Source: CAZXCQ01 sp964639275 (GTDB taxonomy: Bacteria > Desulfobacterota > DSM-4660 > Desulfatiglandales > Desulfatiglandaceae). Taken from it: 8,443 bases of DNA. Positions within the stretch are counted from its first letter, which is position 1. The number at the start of each line of letters is the position of its first letter. A program made the translations under genes and the position numbers. The notes beneath the pieces are model-generated. The model saw only the letters and a program-made list of their open reading frames with translations. It was not told where the DNA came from and ran no database searches. Where the stretch lies: NCBI GenBank assembly GCA_964639275.1, contig CAZXCQ010000274.1, positions 1-8,443 on the forward strand, read 5' to 3'. Below are positions 1-6,254 of this stretch, piece by piece.

Positions 1-7
1 CAAGCCC

Positions 8-943
8 TTAGAACTGAAATCTCAAGGCCAGACCCACAGGGCCCTCCCTGGCGGTGAGAAGATGGATATCGAGACGGTCCTTCAGGCTGTCTCGGTAGTC
101 ATCTCTCACCTTCCGGTTGTACTTGTGGGTCACATTTACCGCGCTGTAGATATTGCCCGTGTACCACCCCAGCTCAAAGAATGTCAGGATACCCCCCAGG
201 ACGGTGTTGTTATTGTTAAAGGCCTCCACCGCGGCCCATATAAAAAGACCGTTTAGCAAAAAGGCCACCGTTGCATCTTTGTACCGGGAGACATAGGCAT
301 GCCCGAGGCCCGGGATAATCCCTGCCATCACCCCGGCGGATGTGGGGTCCTTGTATGGCAACAATTCGCCCTTGAGGCTCTGGGTTACAAGCTGTTGAGA
401 AGATCCGTAGAGCGGGCTGGTCCTGCCCACCTTTATAAAGTATTCTGATGCATCTTTCCACCGGTCTTCTTTCATCCGGGTCCACCCCAGCCGATAAAGG
501 GCCATGTCCTTTAGCTCGAGGGTCGGGTATTGTTCTGTGACCAGCCGAAAGTAATACGCGGCTTCCCTCAGGGCCCCCTGCTCGTAATAGGACTCTCCCA
601 CCATAAAGAGGGCCTTTCCGACGAGGGGGGAATCGGGCCCGGTCCGGATGATCTCAAAGAACCGCTCCCTTGCCGGTTCAAAACGGCCGCTTTTTAGATC
701 ACAGATCCCCATCAGATACCGGGCCATAGGGACCTGTGGGGAATCAGGAAAGAACTGGATGAATCTCTCAAATTCCACGATGGCCCGGTCATATTGGCCC
801 TTCTCCATGCAGGTGCGGCCAAGCGCAAACTGATCATCGCTGTCAATAATGATCTGTGCGGGTAGCGCGGGAGGTATCCCCAGCAAGAGGAGGATGATGC
901 CTGCCAGAAAAACCCCCAGGCCTTTATTGCGAATCTTTCTCAT
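8..943 (-). CDS. Exported TPR protein with C-terminal PGLGH/DUF5683-like membrane domain
   Basis: The start chosen at 943 gives 311 residues. It yields a clean signal peptide: MRKIRNK, a hydrophobic core, then ALPA with likely cleavage after residue 29. An ATG at 967 in the same frame would add eight residues (MTFGGLTR) and lacks a ribosome site, whereas GGTGG lies upstream of 943. Residues about 36-185 form four TPR-like helical hairpins of 35-37 residues, with repeated patterns such as ALGRTCMEKGQYDRAIVEFE and FMVGESYYEQGALREAAYYF. Residues about 200-275 are hydrophobic with IIPGLGHAYVSRYKDA and then GWYTGNIYSAVNVTHKYNR, resembling the PGLG-Y membrane domain of DUF5683-type proteins. The C-terminus ends in aromatic F-Q-F. 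The gene overlaps the end of the YidD-like gene by 20 bases, so the two are probably co-translated. TPRs normally mediate protein contacts. The exact function is unknown, and assignment to an envelope-assembly role is inference. Confidence 0.85.
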   Translation of the reverse strand: MRKIRNKGLGVFLAGIILLLLGIPPALPAQIIIDSDDQFALGRTCMEKGQYDRAIVEFERFIQFFPDSPQVPMARYLMGICDLKSGRFEPARERFFEIIRTGPDSPLVGKALFMVGESYYEQGALREAAYYFRLVTEQYPTLELKDMALYRLGWTRMKEDRWKDASEYFIKVGRTSPLYGSSQQLVTQSLKGELLPYKDPTSAGVMAGIIPGLGHAYVSRYKDATVAFLLNGLFIWAAVEAFNNNNTVLGGILTFFELGWYTGNIYSAVNVTHKYNRKVRDDYRDSLKDRLDIHLLTAREGPVGLALRFQF

Positions 944-1352
944 CCGGGTTAAACCACCAAAAGTCATTATTTTCCACTGGGTCGATGATTCTTCCCCTGC
1001 CGTTTTGGGATGAAAGGCGGGAGACAGACCCCTCGTCCGCCTCGTGTATGAGCCGGTCGACGGTCATGACCCACCCGACAAAAAATCCGTACTTTCTGAA
1101 CGCCTCGGCACTGTATGTGGAGCAGGTGGGGAGACTGGGGCACCGGTCGCTGTCAACCGCCGAGAGGTGATCATGAAAGAGAGAGGCCAGCCATGCACCG
1201 ATATTGAAGCCTGATCCTTTCCCCTGATCCAGGGTCTGCGACTGCCCCTCTGGCGGGGGGGCCGTCGGGGTTTCCCCGCATATTGCCTGCGATCCGGTCG
1301 AGCAGATGGTAAAGAGGGCAAAAAGGATCAGGATCTTACCCGCAAGGCTCAC
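924..1352 (-). CDS. yidD: YidD-domain protein with an N-terminal signal peptide
   Basis: This 142-residue protein starts with GTG at 1352. An AAGGAG site six bases upstream strongly supports that start. Residues 1-23 look like a signal peptide (MSLAGKILILFALFTICSTGSQA); the cysteines nearby do not form a lipobox, so cleavage by signal peptidase I is expected. A low-complexity Pro/Gln/Gly linker follows. The conserved block CPSLPTCSTYSAEAFRKYG, then FFVGWVMTVDRLIH, matches the YidD (Haemolytic, PF01809) signature C-x(5)-CS-Y-EA-G-G-RL. Canonical YidD is about 85 residues, sits on the cytoplasmic face and assists YidC-dependent insertion. This version appears to be exported and has His where the third conserved Cys (RLLKC-type) normally lies, so the insertion role is doubtful. 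The C-terminal tail is acidic and aromatic (DFWWFNPDEKDSQ). It overlaps the downstream TPR gene. Confidence 0.85.
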   Translation of the reverse strand: MSLAGKILILFALFTICSTGSQAICGETPTAPPPEGQSQTLDQGKGSGFNIGAWLASLFHDHLSAVDSDRCPSLPTCSTYSAEAFRKYGFFVGWVMTVDRLIHEADEGSVSRLSSQNGRGRIIDPVENNDFWWFNPDEKDSQ

Positions 1353-1358
1353 CGCGCT

Positions 1359-1364
1359 CTCCTT
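1359..1364 (-). promoter_or_regulatory. Ribosome binding site of the YidD-like gene
   Basis: On the minus strand this reads AAGGAG, six bases before the GTG at 1352. It is the site that fixes GTG as the start codon of the YidD-like gene. Confidence 0.8.
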
Positions 1365-1403
1365 AAAGAGAATTGAGGTCCCAGCCAGCCCATTTCAATG
1401 CCC

Positions 1404-1434
1404 ATAGGGTTTTTCGGGGCGCCGGAAACCCTAT
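1404..1434. repeat. Perfect 9-bp inverted repeat with GC-rich loop
   Basis: ATAGGGTTT at 1404-1412 is the exact reverse complement of AAACCCTAT at 1426-1434. A CGG/CCG pair inside the 13-base centre can extend the stem. In a transcript of the yidD unit this would form a leader hairpin about 50 bases before its start codon. No T-tract follows on either strand, so it is not a standard intrinsic terminator. It could be an operator, an RNA-stability element or part of a repeat element. Confidence 0.6.
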
Positions 1435-1469
1435 CAAAACCCTGTGACACCTTAGTGCGCATTTTCTTA

Positions 1470-1485
1470 AATATGGAGACATATT
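1470..1485. repeat. Small 6-bp inverted repeat with GAGA loop
   Basis: AATATG and CATATT are perfect inverted arms around GAGA in an AT-rich patch. The dyad could be a small protein-binding site. It is short enough to occur by chance, and its only support is the clustering with other inverted repeats. Confidence 0.35.
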
Positions 1486-1494
1486 ATTCCGTTA

Positions 1495-1543
1495 CCTCAC
1501 CGCCCATTCGCTCCGCTCATTCGAGGCACAGAGTTCGCCGAGG
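1495..1543. repeat. Putative dispersed intergenic repeat segment
   Basis: The segment contains CATTCGCTCCGCTCATTCG (ATTCG repeated at 1506-1510 and 1519-1523) followed by AGGCACAGAGTTCGCCGAGG, bounded by CCTC and GAGG. It resembles, from memory only, degenerate intergenic repeats common in Desulfobacterota-type genomes. Only one copy is visible in this window, so repetition in the genome is not shown here. Confidence 0.35.
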
Positions 1544-1552
1544 ATGTTCTTC

Positions 1553-1588
1553 TTATTCCTTTTCTCTGAGAAGGGCGAAAAGGAATAA
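1553..1588. repeat. Perfect 12-bp inverted repeat (hairpin)
   Basis: TTATTCCTTTTC at 1553-1564 is the exact reverse complement of GAAAAGGAATAA at 1577-1588, with a 12-base loop. This is the strongest dyad in the window. Neither side is followed by a T-run in the direction of transcription, so a terminator is unlikely. It may be the core of a small palindromic repeat or a regulator binding site between the divergent units. Confidence 0.7.
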
Positions 1589-1611
1589 ACCCAAGCCCTG
1601 GAGGGCAGGAG

Positions 1612-1671
1612 TTATTGATGCAAAACCTCAGGCCTTTGAGAAGTTACAAACTAATGAACTCGTTTCAATAA
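1612..1671. repeat. 60-base segment bounded by a 7-bp inverted repeat
   Basis: TTATTGA at 1612-1618 and TCAATAA at 1665-1671 are perfect inverted arms. Between them lie CTCA...TGAG and the palindrome AGGCCT. The arrangement could be a small folded RNA or the remnant of a miniature element. Seven-base arms at this distance can occur by chance, so the call is weak. Confidence 0.25.
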
Positions 1672-1714
1672 GTCAAGGTATCAGGGGCCTCCCCCGGGTA
1701 CCGAGTTACCTTTG

Positions 1715-1743
1715 TTGACAGGGATTGGCGGTGCTGTTAACAT
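1715..1743 (+). promoter_or_regulatory. Sigma70-like promoter of the gsp operon
   Basis: A perfect -35 hexamer TTGACA (1715-1720) is followed by a 17-base spacer and TAACAT (1738-1743), which matches 4 of 6 positions of TATAAT. Transcription would begin near 1750 and give a leader of about 100 bases before gspF. A second AT-rich hexamer, TATTAT at 1746-1751, is nearby but has no well-spaced -35. Assignment is by consensus only. Confidence 0.5.
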
Positions 1744-1849
1744 GATATTATACGCCGTAACCCAAGATCAGGAGCAGATGACAGGACGGCCTTTCGGTCC
1801 GGTGGTCTTGCACCTGGGCCGGAGAGGGCGCGCCGGGTTCTACCCCATT

Positions 1850-3076
1850 ATGCCAGTTTATGAATATACCGCCCTTAACAGGGCCGGCAAGAGTACCAAC
1901 GGCATTATTGATGCCGACAGCGTGGTTGCAGCGCGGCAGCGATTGAGGGCGACCGGTATCTTTCCGGTCGAGGTAAAGGAGACCTTCTCTACGGCCAGAG
2001 ACACGGCCTCGACCCCTGCCGCCCTGGCCACTTTCCTCAAACGGATCAGACCGGCGGAGCTTTCTGCGACCACCCGCCAGTTATCGATCCTTTTGGGTGC
2101 CGGGGTGCCCCTTGTTGGATCTCTGGATGCCCTGATATCTCAGGTTGCCAACCCCCTCCTCAAAAAGATCATGGCCCAGGTCAAGGAATCGGTCAATGAA
2201 GGCAACAGCCTTGCCTTTTCTTTGTCTGAGCATCCCCGGGTCTTCTCGCAGATCTATGTCAACATGGTGCGGGCGGGTGAGGCCTCGGGCACACTCGACC
2301 TGGTCCTTGAGCGTCTCGCCGAATTTGGCGAACATCAGCAGACCCTGAGAGGCCGTTTTAAGGCCGCCCTGGCCTACCCGGTGTTTATGTTCTTTGTGGG
2401 GACCCTGGTCCTCTTCTTTCTGGTGGCATTTGTCGTGCCCAACATCACCCAGCTCTTTCGTGAGATGGGGCAGACTCTCCCCCTTCCGACATTGGCACTG
2501 ATTGGCACAAGCAATTTTCTCAAGTCCTTCTGGTGGCTCGTCCTGCTCGCTTTGGCCTGTGCGGTTGTGACAACGAGGCAATTCAAAAGGACCCCAAGGG
2601 GCCAACACGTCTTTGATCTCGCCAAGTTGCGCCTCCCCATTATCGGTGATATCAACAAAAAGATCGCGATGGCCCGATTTGGGAGGACCCTGGGGAGCCT
2701 GCTGCAAAACGGCGTGCCCCTCCTCTCTGCCCTTGAGATTGTTCGAAATGTCCTAAACAACACCCTGATTGCCGGTGTTGTTGACAACGCCACCGAGGAC
2801 ATCCGGACCGGCGAAGGCCTGACAACCGCCCTTGGCCAGAGCCGCTGGTTTCCGCCCATGGTCACACAGATGATATCGGTAGGGGAGCAGAGCGGGCAGC
2901 TGGAGGTTATGCTTAACAAGATCGGAGAAGTCTATGAGAGGGAGGCCGAGTTACAGATAATGGCCATGACCGCGCTGCTTGAACCGGTCATGATACTGGC
3001 CATGGGGCTGGCGGTGGGGTTTATCGTTGTCTCTATCCTGCTGCCCATATTTGAGATGAACCAGATGATCCGTTAG
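1850..3076 (+). CDS. gspF: Type II secretion system inner-membrane platform protein GspF
   Basis: GspF is the polytopic inner-membrane protein at the base of the T2SS, where it couples the GspE ATPase to pseudopilus assembly. The product from 1850 is 408 residues, the usual size. It starts MPVYEYTALNRAGK, the typical GspF N-terminus. Two T2SSF domains are visible: about residues 72-195 (RQLSILLGAGVPL) and 275-398 (RFGRTLGSLLQNGVPLL), each with the conserved G-x-P-L motif and an acidic GE-SG turn (RAGEASG, SVGEQSGQ). Membrane segments lie at about 176-198, 227-243 and 378-400. The same frame is open back to 1712, but that begins at the -35 box, so the longer form cannot be made from the predicted promoter. 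An ATG at 1778 with GGAG three bases upstream would add 24 residues; the family N-terminus argues for 1850, although 1850 itself has no good ribosome site. Confidence 0.96.
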   Translation: MPVYEYTALNRAGKSTNGIIDADSVVAARQRLRATGIFPVEVKETFSTARDTASTPAALATFLKRIRPAELSATTRQLSILLGAGVPLVGSLDALISQVANPLLKKIMAQVKESVNEGNSLAFSLSEHPRVFSQIYVNMVRAGEASGTLDLVLERLAEFGEHQQTLRGRFKAALAYPVFMFFVGTLVLFFLVAFVVPNITQLFREMGQTLPLPTLALIGTSNFLKSFWWLVLLALACAVVTTRQFKRTPRGQHVFDLAKLRLPIIGDINKKIAMARFGRTLGSLLQNGVPLLSALEIVRNVLNNTLIAGVVDNATEDIRTGEGLTTALGQSRWFPPMVTQMISVGEQSGQLEVMLNKIGEVYEREAELQIMAMTALLEPVMILAMGLAVGFIVVSILLPIFEMNQMIR

Positions 3077-3135
3077 GGTTAGTAAAAGATCGCGGTCAAC
3101 ATATGGACTTCTTGGGAAGTGGTAAGACGACGAAA

Positions 3136-3141
3136 GGGGAG
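3136..3141 (+). promoter_or_regulatory. Ribosome binding site of gspG
   Basis: GGGGAG lies seven bases before the ATG at 3149. It favours this start over the in-frame GTG at 3119, which would place ten extra basic residues ahead of the prepilin leader. Confidence 0.7.
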
Positions 3142-3148
3142 AGGGAAA

Positions 3149-3592
3149 ATGCAAAGGGATAAACTGGGCCATCAGGGCTTTACCCTGATTGAACTCATGG
3201 TCGTCATTGTGATCCTGGGTATCCTGGCAGGGCTTATCATTCCGAGGATCATGGGGAGGCCTGAAGAGGCCCGGCGAATGAAGGCGGTGGTCCAGCTGGA
3301 GGGGATCGAGACCGCACTCAGGCTATATAAGCTGGATAACGGGACGTATCCCTCCACCGAACAAGGCCTCCAGGCGCTTGTGGAGGCCCCAACCGTGGGA
3401 CAGCTCCCCAGGGCCTGGCGGGAAGGAGGTTATCTGGAGAAAGGCAAGGTCCCAAAGGACCCGTGGGGAAACGACTATATATACCTCTCTCCGGGGCTCC
3501 ATGGTGATTATGATCTGATGTCCTACGGCTCCGATGGAGAGCCAGGAGGAGAAGGCAAGGATCAGGATATCAACAACTGGGAACTGGAATAG
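3149..3592 (+). CDS. gspG: Major pseudopilin GspG
   Basis: GspG polymerises into the periplasmic pseudopilus that drives substrate through the secretin. The 147-residue precursor has a 10-residue basic leader (MQRDKLGHQG) cut by the prepilin peptidase before F11. A class III hydrophobic helix follows (FTLIELMVVIVILGILAGLI) with the conserved Glu at mature position 5. PEEARRMKA and the NGTYPSTEQGLQALV block are standard GspG. The C-terminal region, about residues 122-144, carries the calcium-binding loop pattern DLMSYGSDGEPGGEGKDQDI ending in NNW. Calcium binding stabilises pseudopili in characterised GspG proteins; here it is inferred from the conserved acidic residues. It lies 72 bases after gspF, the largest gap in the operon, and three bases before gspH. 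Confidence 0.97.
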   Translation: MQRDKLGHQGFTLIELMVVIVILGILAGLIIPRIMGRPEEARRMKAVVQLEGIETALRLYKLDNGTYPSTEQGLQALVEAPTVGQLPRAWREGGYLEKGKVPKDPWGNDYIYLSPGLHGDYDLMSYGSDGEPGGEGKDQDINNWELE

Positions 3593-3595
3593 TCT

Positions 3596-4138
3596 GTGAC
3601 CATCTTCGAGGACCGTTCACCCCCTGAGAGAATCCAGAGATCAAGCAGGGGGTATACCCTGATTGAACTCACCGTGGTGGTGTTATTGATCAGCCTTATG
3701 GCTGTGATGGCCATCCCTCGATTTCGATATGCCCTGCTGACCGATGACCTCAAGAGCACCACACGCAAGATGACGGGCATCATCCGGAATCTCAGAAATG
3801 AGGCGGTTCGGACCCAACAGACCCAGTACCTCCATCTCGATCTTGAATCCAATCGGTTCTGGACCGATTCCGCCGCCATGACCGAAGAAGAACGGGTGCT
3901 GGCTCAGAAAAGGACATCCAGTCTCCCCCAGGGGGTCAATCTCGTGGATGTGTGGCTCAAGGGGGAGGGCAAGAAGGCGGAGGGGAGGGCATCGATCCCG
4001 TTTACCAAGAAGGGGTATGCCCCGCAAGCGGTCATCCATCTGGGCTCGGAGGACGGAAGGCGGTTCACCCTGGTCTTGAGCCCGTTTCTCCACAGGATTG
4101 AGGTTATGGATGATTATGTTGATTTTGGAAACACCTAG
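3596..4138 (+). CDS. gspH: Minor pseudopilin GspH
   Basis: GspH is a minor pseudopilin of the T2SS that joins the pseudopilus tip (I-J-K) to the GspG fibre. The 180-residue precursor starts with GTG three bases after the gspG stop; no other in-frame start precedes the leader. Its ribosome site is weak, so translational coupling to gspG is likely. The leader is long (19 residues) and contains acidic residues (MTIFEDRSPPERIQRSSRG). Cleavage is expected before Y20, giving YTLIELTVVVLLISLMAVMA with Glu5. Tyr rather than Phe at mature position 1 is tolerated. The remaining region (LKSTTRKMTGIIRNLRNEAV, then a beta-rich C-terminal part) fits the GspH/FimT family. Order between gspG and gspI also supports the call. 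Confidence 0.9.
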   Translation: MTIFEDRSPPERIQRSSRGYTLIELTVVVLLISLMAVMAIPRFRYALLTDDLKSTTRKMTGIIRNLRNEAVRTQQTQYLHLDLESNRFWTDSAAMTEEERVLAQKRTSSLPQGVNLVDVWLKGEGKKAEGRASIPFTKKGYAPQAVIHLGSEDGRRFTLVLSPFLHRIEVMDDYVDFGNT

Positions 4139-4157
4139 ACGAAAACAAGGCCGGGCC

Positions 4158-4589
4158 ATGAAACGGGTGGCTTTTATAAGGAAAGGGGGTTGCTGTGGTT
4201 TTACGCTCCTGGAGGTGATGGTGGCGGTGGCCATCATCGCCACTGCGCTTACGGCGGTTCTGGGGTCGCAGTCCCAGAGCGTATCACTGGCCAGCGAGTC
4301 AAAGTTTTGTACAACGGCCCCCCTCCTGGCTCAGCGCATGATGGCGCAGATAGAGTCAGAAAAACGTGAGGGGCTGGCCTCGGATTCGGGTGACTTCGGG
4401 GAGGACTTTCCGGGCTATACCTGGGAGATGAAAGTGCGAGATGTTGACTTTGAAGGGCTTGCAGGGGTATCCGACCATCTCAAACAGATCGATCTGAGGG
4501 TTGTCTGGGGTGAGAGTCGGTCCTATCAGTACCACCTCAGACTATATCGGTTTTTTCCAAGAACCCCACAGGCGCGGGATGCGAAATGA
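4158..4589 (+). CDS. gspI: Minor pseudopilin GspI
   Basis: GspI is the minor pseudopilin that nucleates the I-J-K tip complex. From the ATG at 4158, with AAGG eight bases upstream, the precursor is 143 residues, slightly longer than the usual 120-130. An in-frame ATG at 4098 lies inside gspH and would put 20 extra residues before the leader, so it is rejected. The leader MKRVAFIRKGGCCG is followed by FTLLEVMVAVAIIATALTAV with Glu5. The helix continues to APLLAQRMMAQIESEK, matching the family's conserved A-x-N/R-M/Q helix. Two cysteines directly before the cleavage glycine are unusual. The gene ends in an ATGA overlap with gspJ. Confidence 0.93.
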   Translation: MKRVAFIRKGGCCGFTLLEVMVAVAIIATALTAVLGSQSQSVSLASESKFCTTAPLLAQRMMAQIESEKREGLASDSGDFGEDFPGYTWEMKVRDVDFEGLAGVSDHLKQIDLRVVWGESRSYQYHLRLYRFFPRTPQARDAK

Positions 4590-5299
4590 AGCCCCTGACT
4601 CCATCAAAGACCGGCGGTTTCACCCTGGTGGAGATCCTGATCGCCGTCTTTATCTTTGCGGTTGTCCTCTCGACGATCTTTACGACCTATAGCGCGAGCT
4701 TTAGGATTGTGGACCAGACCGAGACCCAGGCAGACATCTATGCCATGGCCCGTACCGCGCTGGAGAGGATGACAGAGGATCTGGAATCGGTCTGTGTTAT
4801 CGCCACGGAAAACACCCAAAAGACCGGGGCAGACACCCAGCGGCCAGATCTGTTTGTGGGAGAGGAAAAGGAGATCGATGACAGGCACTTTGATACCCTC
4901 CGCTTCCTCTCAAGCGCCCATATCGGCCTCAACGGGCCAGGACCGGAGTCGGGGGCCACAAGGATTGCCTACTATGCATCGGAGAGTAGCCGGGAAAAGG
5001 GGGCGACCCTTTTCCGGTCAGACACCCCTGAATTGAGTCAAGAGCCGGCGCAGGGAACTGGCGGGCTCCCGCTCTGTGAAGGCCTCTCCTCGGTCAATTT
5101 TACTTACTACGGCGGAGACGGCCAGGCCCATGAGATCTGGGATTCAACCCGTGCGGGAACGGGTGAAAGGCTGCCGACAATGGTTGTGATCTCGCTGGAA
5201 TTCGTCAATAGGCGTGACCCTGAATCACCGATCAGATTCAGTACGGGTGTGTCTCTTCCCGTGGCCCGGGAGATATATGAAAGCGCTTCTAAGAGATAA
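4586..5299 (+). CDS. gspJ: Minor pseudopilin GspJ
   Basis: GspJ is a tip pseudopilin that binds GspI and GspK. The 237-residue precursor begins at an ATG overlapping the gspI stop by four bases (ATGA). The leader MKPLTPSKTGG is cut before F12, giving FTLVEILIAVFIFAVVLSTI with Glu5. The TYSASFRIVDQTETQ and MARTALERMTEDLESV stretches match the GspJ helix. The C-terminal half is beta-rich (GLSSVNFTYYGGDGQAHEIW, then MVVISLEFVN), as in the GspJ fold. Length is within the family range of about 200-240. The 3' end overlaps the start of gspK by 23 bases. Confidence 0.93.
   Translation: MKPLTPSKTGGFTLVEILIAVFIFAVVLSTIFTTYSASFRIVDQTETQADIYAMARTALERMTEDLESVCVIATENTQKTGADTQRPDLFVGEEKEIDDRHFDTLRFLSSAHIGLNGPGPESGATRIAYYASESSREKGATLFRSDTPELSQEPAQGTGGLPLCEGLSSVNFTYYGGDGQAHEIWDSTRAGTGERLPTMVVISLEFVNRRDPESPIRFSTGVSLPVAREIYESASKR
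5268..5272 (+). promoter_or_regulatory. Ribosome binding site of gspK (inside gspJ)
   Basis: GGGAG sits four bases before the ATG at 5277, within the last codons of gspJ. It supports the 5277 start over the in-frame ATG at 5214, which would add 21 residues ahead of a normal prepilin leader. Confidence 0.6.
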
Positions 5300-6254
5300 T
5301 GGCGGATTTGCCCTGATACTGACGGTCCTGGTGATCAGCCTGATCGTTGTGGTGACTCTCCAGTTCAATTTGTTTATGCGCTCTGATCTCTATTCCGCCA
5401 CAAACCTCAGGGATGGGTTCAGCCTGGCATGTATTGCGAGGTCCGGTCTTAACTGCGCCCTTGCTTTGCTCACCGAGGATGGCCTAAGAACCGATCTTGA
5501 CTCGCTTCAAGAGCCCTGGGCCTCTTCAAAGACCTTGTCTTCCACTTCCGCCGACATGTTTGAGCAGGGCCGGTTTGAGGTAGAGGTCATTGATCTTTCG
5601 GGGAAGATCCCGATCAACCGGCTGGTTGATGAAAAGGGGGTTTCTGATGCCAAACAAAGGGATCTGTTGCGGAGATTTTTGATTTCAGAGCCGTTTAAGC
5701 TCGCCCCTGAAGCGGCGGACAATCTCCTGGATGCCATAAAGGACTGGATGGATCCGGACCATGAGGTGACCCGGTTTGGCGCAGAGAATGCCTACTATCA
5801 GGGTCTGGACAGTCCTTACCAGTGCAGGAATGGGCCGTTTCAATTCCTTGAGGAGCTGTTGCTTGTCAGGGGAATGACCCGAGAGCTGTTCTACGGCACC
5901 GGCGAGAGACCCGGGCTTTCAAAATATCTGACGGTCCAGGGTGACGGAAAGATCAATATCAATACCGCGGCCCCTCTTGTATTAAGATCGCTTTTCCCCG
6001 AGATCGATGAGGAGGCGGTGGGGCGTATGGTTGAATATCGTATGGACGAGGCCAATGATCTAAAAGACCCCAAATGGTACAAGAATGTCCCCGGGGTGAG
6101 CCATGTGGATATTGATCCGGGCCTTATTACCACCGCGACCACCTATTTTGAGATTCGATCACAGGGTGTAAAAGATGAAATGAAAAAGACGCTCACCGCA
6201 GTGGTCATGCGGAGCAAAGGGACCCTGAGAATCTTGTCATGGAAGATTGAGTAA
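5277..6254 (+). CDS. gspK: Minor pseudopilin GspK (tip protein)
   Basis: GspK is the large pseudopilin capping the pseudopilus tip; its bulk limits fibre growth. The 325-residue precursor matches the family length. The leader MKALLRDNGG is followed by FALILTVLVISLIVVVTLQF. Mature position 5 is Leu instead of Glu, the known GspK hallmark. The globular part carries IDLSGKIPINRLVDEKG, the acidic DWMDPDHEVTRFGAENAYY block (from D156), and the GKININTA motif around residue 227 at the start of a helix-hairpin-helix-like region. In characterised GspK an insertion in this acidic area binds calcium; here that is inferred. The gene starts inside gspJ and its stop overlaps the gspL start by one base (TAATG). 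Confidence 0.95.
   Translation: MKALLRDNGGFALILTVLVISLIVVVTLQFNLFMRSDLYSATNLRDGFSLACIARSGLNCALALLTEDGLRTDLDSLQEPWASSKTLSSTSADMFEQGRFEVEVIDLSGKIPINRLVDEKGVSDAKQRDLLRRFLISEPFKLAPEAADNLLDAIKDWMDPDHEVTRFGAENAYYQGLDSPYQCRNGPFQFLEELLLVRGMTRELFYGTGERPGLSKYLTVQGDGKININTAAPLVLRSLFPEIDEEAVGRMVEYRMDEANDLKDPKWYKNVPGVSHVDIDPGLITTATTYFEIRSQGVKDEMKKTLTAVVMRSKGTLRILSWKIE

Larger units (their letters stand above)
1353..1849. other. Divergent intergenic region rich in inverted repeats
   Basis: This stretch of about 500 bases separates the minus-strand yidD unit from the plus-strand gsp operon. A 106-codon open frame crosses it (1398-1718) but shows no protein-like composition, ribosome site or recognisable domain. 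The region instead holds at least three perfect inverted repeats (listed separately), a segment resembling a dispersed repeat, and a sigma70-like promoter near its right end. Just upstream of that promoter, GGTA at 1677-1680 and TACC at 1699-1702 flank a GGGG/CCCC pair, another possible hairpin. I found no convincing promoter for the minus-strand unit, although one must be expected here. Confidence 0.7.

Noticed and set aside
1553..1588. Intrinsic terminator
   Set aside because: The stem is perfect but AT-rich and not followed by a T-run on either strand, and no gene ends close by.
1398..1718. 106-codon plus-strand open frame in the intergenic region
   Set aside because: It has no ribosome site, no domain-like pattern, runs through the inverted repeats and ends at the predicted -35 box.
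1353..1849. CRISPR array or transfer RNA
   Set aside because: There are no regularly spaced direct repeats and no cloverleaf or TTCGA-type arm in a tRNA context.
2081..2707. 208-codon minus-strand open frame opposite gspF
   Set aside because: It is a mirror of the strongly supported gspF coding sequence and has low-complexity His/Gln/Lys-rich composition with no recognisable domain.
3683..4243. 186-codon minus-strand open frame opposite gspH
   Set aside because: It is antisense to a clear pseudopilin gene and spans the gspH-gspI junction; no domain or ribosome site supports it.
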